9,382 nucleotides of DNA from Eubacterium sp. Lineage in GTDB: Bacteria; Bacillota_A; Clostridia; Lachnospirales; Lachnospiraceae. This document shows positions 1 to 5,341 of the stretch, in pieces (the first letter of the stretch is position 1; every line of letters begins with the position of its first letter). The notes beneath the pieces are model-generated. The model searched no databases. It worked only from the letters and a program-made list of their open reading frames with translations, and was not told the origin of the DNA. Position numbers and translations under genes: made by a program. The DNA is taken from the NCBI GenBank assembly GCA_024687845.1, contig JAILEL010000256.1, positions 1 to 9,382 on the forward strand. Direction: 5' to 3'.

Positions 1-2
1 AA

Positions 3-137
3 GGCTACGGAACCTATTATGTCCACGATACTGGTGGTATGAGTTCAAATGTTATCGATATATTCTGCATCTCCTACGGAGAAGCTATAAACTTCGGCCG
101 CAGAAGTGCAAACGTATATATTCTCGATAAAAAATAG
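3..137 (+). CDS. 3D-domain protein, C-terminal fragment (5' end outside window)
   Basis: Only the last 44 codons are visible, ending with TAG at 135-137. The peptide reads GYGTYYVHDTGGMSSN, then VIDIF, then GEAINFGRRSANVYIL. This is the end of the 3D domain, named for three conserved aspartates and found in secreted wall-active proteins such as YocH and YabE/RpfB relatives. Two of the three aspartates are visible, in HDTGG and in VIDIF; the first would lie upstream of the window. The fold resembles the MltA lytic transglycosylase barrel, so a role in peptidoglycan turnover outside the cell is likely by family. The domain ends only a few residues before the stop, so it is the extreme C-terminus. 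N-terminal domains and signal peptide cannot be seen. The gene converges on the HD-domain gene, with 33 bp between the stops and no convincing terminator. Confidence 0.85.
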   Translation, partial: GYGTYYVHDTGGMSSNVIDIFCISYGEAINFGRRSANVYILDKK

Positions 138-170
138 ATTCCGAGGAAGGGAACTTATGTGCTCCTCAAA

Positions 171-629
171 TTAAAACCTTAATATCTCCAAGGCCTTCTC
201 ATATTTTTTGAATCTGGCTTCGTCCATCTTGGAAGGATTTGCTATGCGGGTTCTGTCAGAATTATGTGACAGATCCGCAATTTTTATCTTTCGGGCAAGT
301 TCATTCTTCTTTATCTCTCTAATATAATCCAGGTAAATCTCAGTTCTTTCAGCTTCAGGAAGAGACGGATCAATCCTTTCATGAGTCAGTAGTTCTACAG
401 CCTCCAGCTGTCGCCTGGTAAATCCCAAAGCTTTAAGCTCATCAAGTGTCATATCGGAATCTTCCACAACATCATGCAGCAAAGCAACGACACAGGAATC
501 TTCATCGTCCATCTGTTCTGCAAGATGTGCAGGATGAAAAATATATGGAATACCTTCTCTATCTTTCTGCTCATTATGAGCCTTATACGCTACCTTCATT
601 GCCAGTTTTGTTAAATACGTATAAACCAT
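171..629 (-). CDS. Small HD-domain protein, probable (p)ppGpp hydrolase (small alarmone hydrolase-like)
   Basis: A 152-residue protein made almost wholly of one HD domain. It carries the residues that Rel/SpoT and MESH1-type hydrolases use to bind Mn2+ and remove the 3' pyrophosphate of (p)ppGpp: R24 in DREGIPYIFHP, H32, the H52-D53 pair followed by E56-D57 (ALLHDVVEDSD), and D119/N123 in KIADLSHNSDR. No synthetase (RelA/SpoT), TGS or ACT domain is present and the length fits a stand-alone hydrolase, so the family inference is a cytosolic alarmone-degrading enzyme. Other HD_4-type nucleotide pyrophosphohydrolase activity cannot be excluded. I start at the ATG at 629, which has AAAGGTG 6 nt upstream. 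The frame stays open to 689, but that adds 20 residues encoded partly by the trpS terminator hairpin. No clear promoter was found in the short gap after that hairpin, so expression may partly depend on read-through from trpS. Confidence 0.85.
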   Translation of the reverse strand: MVYTYLTKLAMKVAYKAHNEQKDREGIPYIFHPAHLAEQMDDEDSCVVALLHDVVEDSDMTLDELKALGFTRRQLEAVELLTHERIDPSLPEAERTEIYLDYIREIKKNELARKIKIADLSHNSDRTRIANPSKMDEARFKKYEKALEILRF

Positions 630-635
630 ATTGTT

Positions 636-642
636 CACCTTT
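636..642 (-). promoter_or_regulatory. Ribosome binding site fixing the HD-gene start
   Basis: AAAGGTG on the minus strand, 6 nt before the ATG at 629. It decides against the longer frame that opens at 689, which has no such site and would begin inside a terminator. Confidence 0.7.
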
Positions 643-671
643 CCCCCATTAAAAAACTTTAACTTAGAAGA

Positions 672-707
672 AAAGCTCCAGTATAACACCGGAGCTCTTT
701 TCTTTTT
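672..707. terminator. Intrinsic terminator behind trpS, possibly bidirectional
   Basis: A 9-bp stem pairs AGCTCCAGT (674-682) with ACCGGAGCT (688-696), with one G-U pair and a 5-nt loop ATAAC. On the minus strand it is followed by TTTTCTTC, 23 bp after the trpS stop. On the plus strand it is followed by CTTTTCTTTTT. Weak A-U and G-U pairs extend the stem. It should end the trpS transcript; the plus-strand T-run would also stop antisense transcription. Confidence 0.8.
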
Positions 708-719
708 ACATATATAAAT

Positions 720-1811
720 TTACTTGTTTGCAAATCTCTCCTGCTGTGACTTAATCATTGTTGGATCTTCGAAATAATTAATTCTCATAGCATTCTTAAC
801 TTCAGCTAATGTATTAGCTGCTTCAGCACGAGCAACCTCAGTACCTTTTCTTAAAATTTCATAAACTGCAGGAATATCCTTTTCAAATTCTGCTCTTTTT
901 GCACGTACTGGAGCAAGCTCCTTATTGATTACATTAAGAAGAAATTTTTTACATTTAACATCACCCAGACCACCACGTTTGTAGTGTTCTTTCATCTCAT
1001 CCAGGTTCTTATAATCAGGAAGGAATTCTGCAAAATCCTCATCAGTAGCAAACGCATCAAGATATGTAAATACTGCATTTCCTTCGACCTTACCCGGATC
1101 AGATATCTGGATATGATCTGGATCAGTAAACATGCTCATAACCTTCTGTTTAACTTCCGCCTCGGAATCAGACAGATAGATACAGTTACCAAGCGACTTA
1201 CTCATCTTAGCCTTTCCATCTGTTCCAGGAAGTCTGCAGCAGATAGAATTGCTTGGAATAAGAGCTTCCGGCTCAACCAGAACATCAGCGTTATAAGTAG
1301 AATTGAATTTTCTAACTATTTCCCTGGTCTGCTCAATCATAGGAAGCTGATCCTCACCAACTGGCACAGTAGTTGCCTTAAATGCGGTAATATCAGAAGC
1401 CTGACTTATAGGATAAGTAAAGAATCCGACAGGAATACTTGTCTCAAAATTTCTTAACTGAATCTCAGCCTTAACAGTGGGGTTACGTTCAAGCCTTGAA
1501 ACAGTAACAAGATTAGCATAATAAAATGTAAGCTCAGTAAGTTCCGTAACTGCAGACTGTATAAACATATTTGTCTTTGCAGGATCAAGTCCCACTGAAA
1601 GGTAATCCAGTGCTACTTCAGTGATACTATCACGAATCTTATCCGGATTATCAAAATTGTCTGTCAGCGCCTGAGCATCTGCAATCATAATAAATATTTT
1701 CTCGAACTCACCGGAGTTCTGAAGTTCAACTCTTCTCTTAAGTGAACCTACATAATGTCCCAGATGAAGTTTCCCAGTCGGTCTGTCACCTGTAAGAATA
1801 ATCTTTCCCAT
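720..1811 (-). CDS. trpS: Tryptophan--tRNA ligase
   Basis: A 363-residue class I aminoacyl-tRNA synthetase that activates tryptophan with ATP and charges tRNA-Trp in the cytosol. The HIGH-type motif is HLGH at residues 16-19 within [16 protein letters not shown], the form seen in Streptococcus and many Clostridia rather than the GIQPSG form of Bacillus. The second ATP-binding motif KMSKS is at 202-206. Length is typical for a slightly long bacterial TrpRS. The start is the ATG at 1811, with GGAGG 6 nt upstream and [13 protein letters not shown] directly at the family N-terminus. The open frame reaches 1904, but the extra 31 residues come from a REP-like palindrome and are not expected to be translated. 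No T-box leader was recognised upstream. A good intrinsic terminator follows at 672-707. Confidence 0.97.
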   Translation of the reverse strand: MGKIILTGDRPTGKLHLGHYVGSLKRRVELQNSGEFEKIFIMIADAQALTDNFDNPDKIRDSITEVALDYLSVGLDPAKTNMFIQSAVTELTELTFYYANLVTVSRLERNPTVKAEIQLRNFETSIPVGFFTYPISQASDITAFKATTVPVGEDQLPMIEQTREIVRKFNSTYNADVLVEPEALIPSNSICCRLPGTDGKAKMSKSLGNCIYLSDSEAEVKQKVMSMFTDPDHIQISDPGKVEGNAVFTYLDAFATDEDFAEFLPDYKNLDEMKEHYKRGGLGDVKCKKFLLNVINKELAPVRAKRAEFEKDIPAVYEILRKGTEVARAEAANTLAEVKNAMRINYFEDPTMIKSQQERFANK

Positions 1812-1817
1812 ATTTTT

Positions 1818-1822
1818 CCTCC
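1818..1822 (-). promoter_or_regulatory. Ribosome binding site fixing the trpS start
   Basis: GGAGG on the minus strand, 6 nt before the ATG at 1811. It supports the 363-residue TrpRS and rejects the 31-residue extension. Confidence 0.85.
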
Positions 1823-1849
1823 ATAAACTTATCTGATATGTTTTTGCGC

Positions 1850-1907
1850 CCATCGGGGACGGTTCTGTGCAGGTATATAATAACCTGCACAGAACCGTCC
1901 CCAATGG
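1850..1907. repeat. REP-like near-perfect palindrome
   Basis: A perfect 20-nt inverted repeat: GGGGACGGTTCTGTGCAGGT at 1855-1874 and its reverse complement at 1883-1902, around an 8-nt AT-only loop (ATATAATA). After one mismatched pair (1854/1903) four more pairs, CCAT/ATGG, extend it outward. The GGGGACGGTTCTGTG arm resembles REP-type repeats that I recall in Clostridia near IS200-like REP-associated tyrosine transposases (RAYT). That link is from memory; no transposase gene lies in this window. It sits in the 125-bp gap between degV and trpS, and in the mRNA would form a very stable hairpin about 40 nt upstream of the trpS start. Confidence 0.85.
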
Positions 1908-1911
1908 ACTA

Positions 1912-1935
1912 AATAAATAACCATTTATGGTTTAT
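1912..1935 (-). terminator. Weak AT-rich hairpin just after the DegV gene
   Basis: On the minus strand, directly after the DegV stop, AAATAAACCAT can pair with ATGGTTATTT (one bulge, very short loop), followed by ATTTAG. The stem is mostly A-U and the T-run is poor. It may help stop the DegV transcript together with the large palindrome downstream. Confidence 0.3.
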
Positions 1936-1936
1936 T

Positions 1937-2821
1937 TTAATCAACTCGCTTTTTGCCCACAAAGAACAGTGCTACTGTTCCCGGGCCTGTATGACTTCCT
2001 ATGGTACAACCGATATCGAATCTCTTAACCTTACCCTTAAGATGAGGGAAGTTTTCCTCTATTTCGGCTACAACCTGTGTCCCAAGCATGTAATCTGAAT
2101 CACTTAAAAAACACTTTCCAGAATACTCAGTACCATTCTCAGCCTCTTCTATCATTTTCTCTACGATTCTTTTCACAACCTTTTTCTTGGTTCTGATTTT
2201 TTCTCTTGGAGTAAGTTTTCCTTCATAATCCACATTCAGAAGCGGACAAATATTCAAAACCTGTCCGATAGTGCCTGCTGTTTTCGAGATACGACCACCT
2301 TTTATATAATAAGTCAGATCAGTAGAGAAAAACCAGTGAATAACATTTAGCTTATTTTGCTCTATCCAAGATGCCAGTTCTTCAGCAGAAAGCCCCTCAT
2401 CTCTTTTATCAGCAGCCAGATCAACCAAAAGTCCATAACCAGAAGATGCAGCCATTGAATCAATAGCATAAACCTTCCTGCCAGGAAATTCTTCCATAAC
2501 CTGTTTAGCTGCAATATGAGCACTTTGAAATGTACCAGAAATTCCAGTAGATAGAGATATATGAACTACATCCTTTCCTTCTTTTAAAAACTTTCGGAAA
2601 AAGTCCATGTAATCTCCAGTGCTTACCTGAGATGTCTTGGCATCAGCACCTTCAGCCATCCTTTTATACAGCTCTCTAGGAGAAAATGTATTTCCCATAT
2701 CATCCAAATACTCTTTTCCATCAAGACTTACTGTAAATGGTATATAACTGAGTTGCCTTCTTTCAATCCATTCATTCGACAGATCACAGGGAGAACAACA
2801 GCTTAAAACATATTCACTCAT
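1937..2821 (-). CDS. DegV family fatty-acid-binding protein
   Basis: A 294-residue, full-length DegV protein. These bind a long-chain fatty acid and, as FakB subunits, present it to the kinase FakA for phosphorylation and entry into phospholipid synthesis. Family landmarks are KTSQVSTGDY (TSQ at 63-65), SLSTGISGTFQSA (89-101), DLTYYIKGGRISK (GGR at 175-177) and IGSHTGPGTVALFF (HTGPG at 277-281). The N-terminus SCCSPCDL (7-14) replaces the more usual D-S-T-A-D-L; as I recall, a clostridial DegV subfamily shares this. The ATG at 2821 has AGGAG 9 nt upstream. No fakA-like gene is in view, so the FakB role is inferred. It is 51 bp downstream of the pilin gene on the same strand; a palindrome in that gap (2849-2868) could give separate control. 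Confidence 0.93.
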   Translation of the reverse strand: MSEYVLSCCSPCDLSNEWIERRQLSYIPFTVSLDGKEYLDDMGNTFSPRELYKRMAEGADAKTSQVSTGDYMDFFRKFLKEGKDVVHISLSTGISGTFQSAHIAAKQVMEEFPGRKVYAIDSMAASSGYGLLVDLAADKRDEGLSAEELASWIEQNKLNVIHWFFSTDLTYYIKGGRISKTAGTIGQVLNICPLLNVDYEGKLTPREKIRTKKKVVKRIVEKMIEEAENGTEYSGKCFLSDSDYMLGTQVVAEIEENFPHLKGKVKRFDIGCTIGSHTGPGTVALFFVGKKRVD

Positions 2822-2848
2822 TTTGTAAAACTCCTTTTGTAACTTCTG

Positions 2849-2868
2849 ATGTAACTACAAAGTTACAT
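2849..2868. promoter_or_regulatory. 20-bp palindrome before the DegV gene, possible operator
   Basis: ATGTAACT (2849-2856) and AGTTACAT (2861-2868) are perfect inverted repeats around ACAA. A third copy of the half-site, TGTAACT, lies at 2838-2844, 12 bp away in direct orientation. No T-run follows on either strand, so a terminator is unlikely. The symmetry and size suit a TetR- or MarR-type dimeric repressor, but no regulator gene is adjacent. Confidence 0.4.
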
Positions 2869-2872
2869 ACCT

Positions 2873-3346
2873 CTAGTGTATAAAATATATGTCCTTATTA
2901 AATGTGCCATCAGCCTTCAAATAAACTGTAAAAGATTTATTTGCCGGGCCTGTAGCATTATCACATACAGCTCTGGACTTAGTATGTAAACCCCTTGAAT
3001 AAAAATGATTACCTGAATAAGGTTCTATTCCAAGACTTGCAAAAATAGCATCTGTATGCTCAGTAGGATCTGTTACACCAACAGTAGTAACAGAAGTGCC
3101 AGTACTAGTAACCGTTACCCTAAATTCAGATGCCGGATTAGTCATATCAAATTCTATCTTATCAGATAACAGCTCATTTGACATGGCCCTATATACTTCA
3201 TCAGCAGCATCCAGATCGACTGCTTCTCTGGATTTCTCTATATATCTGATCAAAGCCGGAGCAATAGCTGCGGCAAGAATTGCCATAATAGCAATTACTA
3301 TAATCAGCTCAACAAGAGAAAATCCCTTGTTTTTTAGATTTTTCAT
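2873..3346 (-). CDS. Type IV pilin-like protein (prepilin-type N-terminus)
   Basis: A 157-residue protein with a textbook class III signal: MKNLKNKG, predicted prepilin-peptidase cleavage after G8, then FSLVE with the +5 glutamate at E13, then a hydrophobic helix to about residue 33 (LIIVIAIMAILAAAIAPAL). The rest is a Ser/Thr-rich domain (for example VTVTSTGTSVTTVG) with no domain I recognise and a single cysteine. It is probably a pilin or pseudopilin exported and assembled at the membrane. No prepilin peptidase, PilB ATPase or PilC platform gene is in the window, so it is an orphan here. The ATG at 3346 has AGAGAGG 7 nt upstream. A GTG at 3412 would add 22 residues before an otherwise normal leader and is less likely. 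The diguanylate cyclase lies upstream on the same strand. Confidence 0.88.
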   Translation of the reverse strand: MKNLKNKGFSLVELIIVIAIMAILAAAIAPALIRYIEKSREAVDLDAADEVYRAMSNELLSDKIEFDMTNPASEFRVTVTSTGTSVTTVGVTDPTEHTDAIFASLGIEPYSGNHFYSRGLHTKSRAVCDNATGPANKSFTVYLKADGTFNKDIYFIH

Positions 3347-3408
3347 TTTCCATCCTCTCTCTTCAAAACCCTCAAAATATTTTGGCCATAAATTACAATA
3401 GCTATCAT
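3343..3408 (-). CDS. Possible 21-residue upstream ORF coupled to the pilin gene
   Basis: An ATG at 3408 opens a 21-codon frame beginning MIAIVIYGQN and ending in TGA at 3343-3345. That stop overlaps the pilin ATG (3344-3346) as ATGA, the classic arrangement for translational coupling. Upstream is AGAGGTGA, matching the anti-Shine-Dalgarno, but it abuts the ATG and so is closer than ideal. No homology is recognised. It may be fortuitous. Confidence 0.3.
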   Translation of the reverse strand: MIAIVIYGQNILRVLKREDGK

Positions 3409-3426
3409 TCACCTCTCACGATAGCT
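3400..3426 (-). promoter_or_regulatory. Stem-loop in the pilin leader with upstream TATACT
   Basis: AGCTATC and GATAGCT (7 bp, extendable by a G-U and a U-A pair) enclose a loop carrying GAGAGGTG, the Shine-Dalgarno-like stretch before the 3408 ATG. Just upstream on the minus strand is TATACT (about 3427-3432), a possible -10 box, but no good -35 is found at 16-18 bp. If transcription starts there, the hairpin would form the 5' end of the pilin mRNA. Confidence 0.3.
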
Positions 3427-3497
3427 TAGTATAATAATCAGACACTCTGGAATATCGCTGAATCCATCACAATATTTCCTAAATGAGAAACTGTGTA

Positions 3498-5057
3498 TCA
3501 ATCGCTCTCACCCGATTCTTTCAGCATTTTCTTGTGTTCATACATCTGATTATCGGCTCTCTCAAAAACGCTTGCTACTGTTTTATCAGTTGTGGAATTA
3601 TACTCAGCAAGTCCGCAAGCAAGGACTACTCTTCCCTCTTCCCTATTGATTTCCACCTGAGTTCTTAATTCTTCAAATAGGTATACTCTGTTTTCGTAAT
3701 CATCTCCTTTTAATAAAGCTACAAACTCATCTCCGCCTACTCTATAGACAGGACTTCGTTTAAATATTTTACATACTATGACACAAGCCGCTCTGATATA
3801 TTCATCGCCTGCCTTGTGGCCATAAGTATCATTAACTATTTTCAGATTATTTACATCACATACAATGATTGCAAACTTAAGTTTTTCACCAGCCTCAATC
3901 TGACGATTCAGATCTGCCTCTGTCATAGCATAAGAGTTCTTATTCTTAACACCCGTCAGAGCATCGCGATTAGCCATATAGATAACATTGTCCAGCTTTT
4001 TCTGAAGCTCTTCTTCGTGTATAAATGCATCATTTACATTTATTGCACCTACGACAACATGTTTATTATCATTTTTAGGTCTGACAGCACGAAGTTCCAT
4101 ATACACAGGTTTTCCATTCAGAACCAGTCTGTAATTGACAGATATAACACCTGATGTACTTAGCTTTTTCAGAAAATATTCTTTTTCCATGGTCTTCGCC
4201 ATCATCGGATAATCATCAGGAAAAATATCTCGTTTCATATTCTTCTGAGTATCTTCAAAAAAGTCCTTGCCAGTATCGCCTATTTCAAGCTTACTATATT
4301 CATCGCTGGAGCTATATTCTACATACTCATTGGTTTCAATATCAACAAAATACAGAACCTCATATCTGGAAGCAAGTGCCTGTGCAATCTTTCCGAAGGT
4401 TTCTCCTTCCTGAACTGCCTGTCGATTTTTTTCTTCCTGTCTGACCTGAGCATCTACATTTTTAATTCCGATGATGATGTATTTTTCATCCTCATCTCTG
4501 CCATGAGTAACCTTAAGATTGTAATAAACCGGCTTTCCATCCGTCATCACACGATAGCTGAGAACCATCGTTTCTTTCTTGTTAAATGCATCCATCAGCC
4601 TCGATTGGCTCAGAATATCAGTGGACTTCTTCTGATCATCTTCATAAACAAACTTAGAAATACTCGACTGAACATCAGAATAAAAATTCTTTCCTGATGA
4701 AATAATACTTAATTCTTCGTCCTTGCTATCAGACATACCATATTCTATATAACTGCCATCTTCTGTATTGATATAATATACAGATTCATAATCACTTGCC
4801 AGAGACATCGCTATTCGAGAATATGTTACCTTATCCTGAATATAGGTATCACCTGTTTTTTTTACATGATGATTGATCAGATACAGATATACTACCACCA
4901 AAAAAACCAGAAAATATGCTACACCAAAATACATAACACATTCAGTCAATTCCCCGGATTTATGTACATAAATGGCTCTGACATGGAATATTGCACTGAT
5001 AAGAACTACGCTGATACTGAAAATGTAATGCAAAAACCTTGTTCTTTTTTCTGTCAT
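3498..5057 (-). CDS. Membrane diguanylate cyclase with two tandem PAS-like sensor repeats (GGDEF)
   Basis: A 519-residue protein predicted to make c-di-GMP from two GTP at the membrane. Two hydrophobic segments (about 11-30 and 42-62) anchor it. Residues 81-203 and 223-343 are clear copies of one module: IAMSLASDYESVYYINTEDG against IAQALASRYEVLYFVDIETN, then DGKPVYYNLKV against NGKPVYMELRA, then YIIIGIKNVDA against HVVVGAINVND. I take them as degenerate PAS-type sensors. The GGDEF domain begins near RDALTGVKNK (364-373), with metal-binding D401 (CDVNNLK) and an intact GGDEF at 441-445 (YRVGGDEFVALL). The RxxD inhibitory I-site is absent: the expected positions hold F432 and S435. The start has a G-run (GTGGGGGGAAT) just upstream. 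A strong sigma-A-like promoter lies at 5129-5157. Confidence 0.93.
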   Translation of the reverse strand: MTEKRTRFLHYIFSISVVLISAIFHVRAIYVHKSGELTECVMYFGVAYFLVFLVVVYLYLINHHVKKTGDTYIQDKVTYSRIAMSLASDYESVYYINTEDGSYIEYGMSDSKDEELSIISSGKNFYSDVQSSISKFVYEDDQKKSTDILSQSRLMDAFNKKETMVLSYRVMTDGKPVYYNLKVTHGRDEDEKYIIIGIKNVDAQVRQEEKNRQAVQEGETFGKIAQALASRYEVLYFVDIETNEYVEYSSSDEYSKLEIGDTGKDFFEDTQKNMKRDIFPDDYPMMAKTMEKEYFLKKLSTSGVISVNYRLVLNGKPVYMELRAVRPKNDNKHVVVGAINVNDAFIHEEELQKKLDNVIYMANRDALTGVKNKNSYAMTEADLNRQIEAGEKLKFAIIVCDVNNLKIVNDTYGHKAGDEYIRAACVIVCKIFKRSPVYRVGGDEFVALLKGDDYENRVYLFEELRTQVEINREEGRVVLACGLAEYNSTTDKTVASVFERADNQMYEHKKMLKESGESD

Positions 5058-5128
5058 ATTCCCCCCACTTTTATTTCACTCTGCAACATTAGGTTTTATA
5101 ATCTACGAATCATCGCATAGCTGAATAT

Positions 5129-5157
5129 ATTATACTAAAATTTGCATAAAAAATCAA
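5129..5157 (-). promoter_or_regulatory. Sigma-A-type promoter for the diguanylate cyclase gene
   Basis: On the minus strand TTGATT (5152-5157) and a perfect TATAAT (5129-5134) are separated by exactly 17 bp. Transcription would begin near 5122, leaving a leader of about 65 nt. I see no c-di-GMP riboswitch in that leader. Confidence 0.75.
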
Positions 5158-5185
5158 CATTTCATCGTCGAATAATTGGGCAAGT

Positions 5186-5215
5186 TTGTGAAAAGAATGT
5201 TAAGAAAAGTTTAAT
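5186..5215 (+). promoter_or_regulatory. Candidate promoter for the carboxypeptidase gene
   Basis: TTGTGA (5186-5191) and TTTAAT (5210-5215) with an 18-bp spacer. A second candidate nearer the gene is TTGCAA (5288-5293), 17 bp, TATTTT (5311-5316), which would leave a leader of only about 20 nt. Neither has a perfect -10. The region between holds two TTAGA-containing direct repeats 21 bp apart (5226 and 5247). Confidence 0.35.
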
Positions 5216-5252
5216 TTTTTGTACCTTAGAATTTAATCATAAGATCTTAGAT

Positions 5253-5279
5253 TATTATGTGTTTTACACCCACATCATA
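5253..5279. promoter_or_regulatory. Imperfect dyad in the carboxypeptidase upstream region
   Basis: TATTATGTG (5253-5261) and CACATCATA (5271-5279) are inverted repeats matching at 8 of 9 positions around a 9-nt spacer. It lies between the two candidate plus-strand promoters and could be an operator or a leader hairpin. No adjacent regulator gene is seen. Confidence 0.3.
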
Positions 5280-5326
5280 TGTTTTCATTGCAAAAAAGAA
5301 TAATAAAGTGTATTTTAGAACAAATC

Positions 5327-5332
5327 AAGGAG
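5327..5332 (+). promoter_or_regulatory. Ribosome binding site fixing the carboxypeptidase start
   Basis: AAGGAG stands 9 nt before the in-frame ATG at 5342 and only 5 nt before an out-of-frame ATG at 5338 that reads Met-Tyr-Asp-stop. The reading frame is open upstream to 5279, but no ribosome site supports that start. Confidence 0.7.
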
Positions 5333-5341
5333 TATATATGT

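Noticed and set aside
138..170. Possible terminator between the 3D-domain gene and the HD gene (GAGGA ... TCCTC)
   Set aside because: Only 5 bp with a 15-nt loop, no T-run on the plus strand, and a T-run about 10 nt away on the minus strand.
630..689. Longer start for the HD-domain protein at 689
   Set aside because: The extra residues overlap the trpS terminator and have no family similarity; a good ribosome site precedes the ATG at 629.
984..1457. 157-codon plus-strand open frame inside trpS
   Set aside because: Antisense shadow of a strongly conserved synthetase; no ribosome site or family similarity.
1812..1936. T-box leader upstream of trpS
   Set aside because: No T-box consensus (TGGNACCGCG-like) or specifier structure is seen; the space is mostly taken by the palindrome.
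3347..3412. GTG start at 3412 giving the pilin a 30-residue leader
   Set aside because: The purine-rich stretch abuts the GTG, whereas the ATG at 3346 has AGAGAGG at 7 nt and yields a standard 8-residue prepilin leader.
3347..3497. c-di-GMP riboswitch between the GGDEF and pilin genes
   Set aside because: None of the conserved GEMM-I or GEMM-II core sequence is recognisable; only a simple stem-loop is present.
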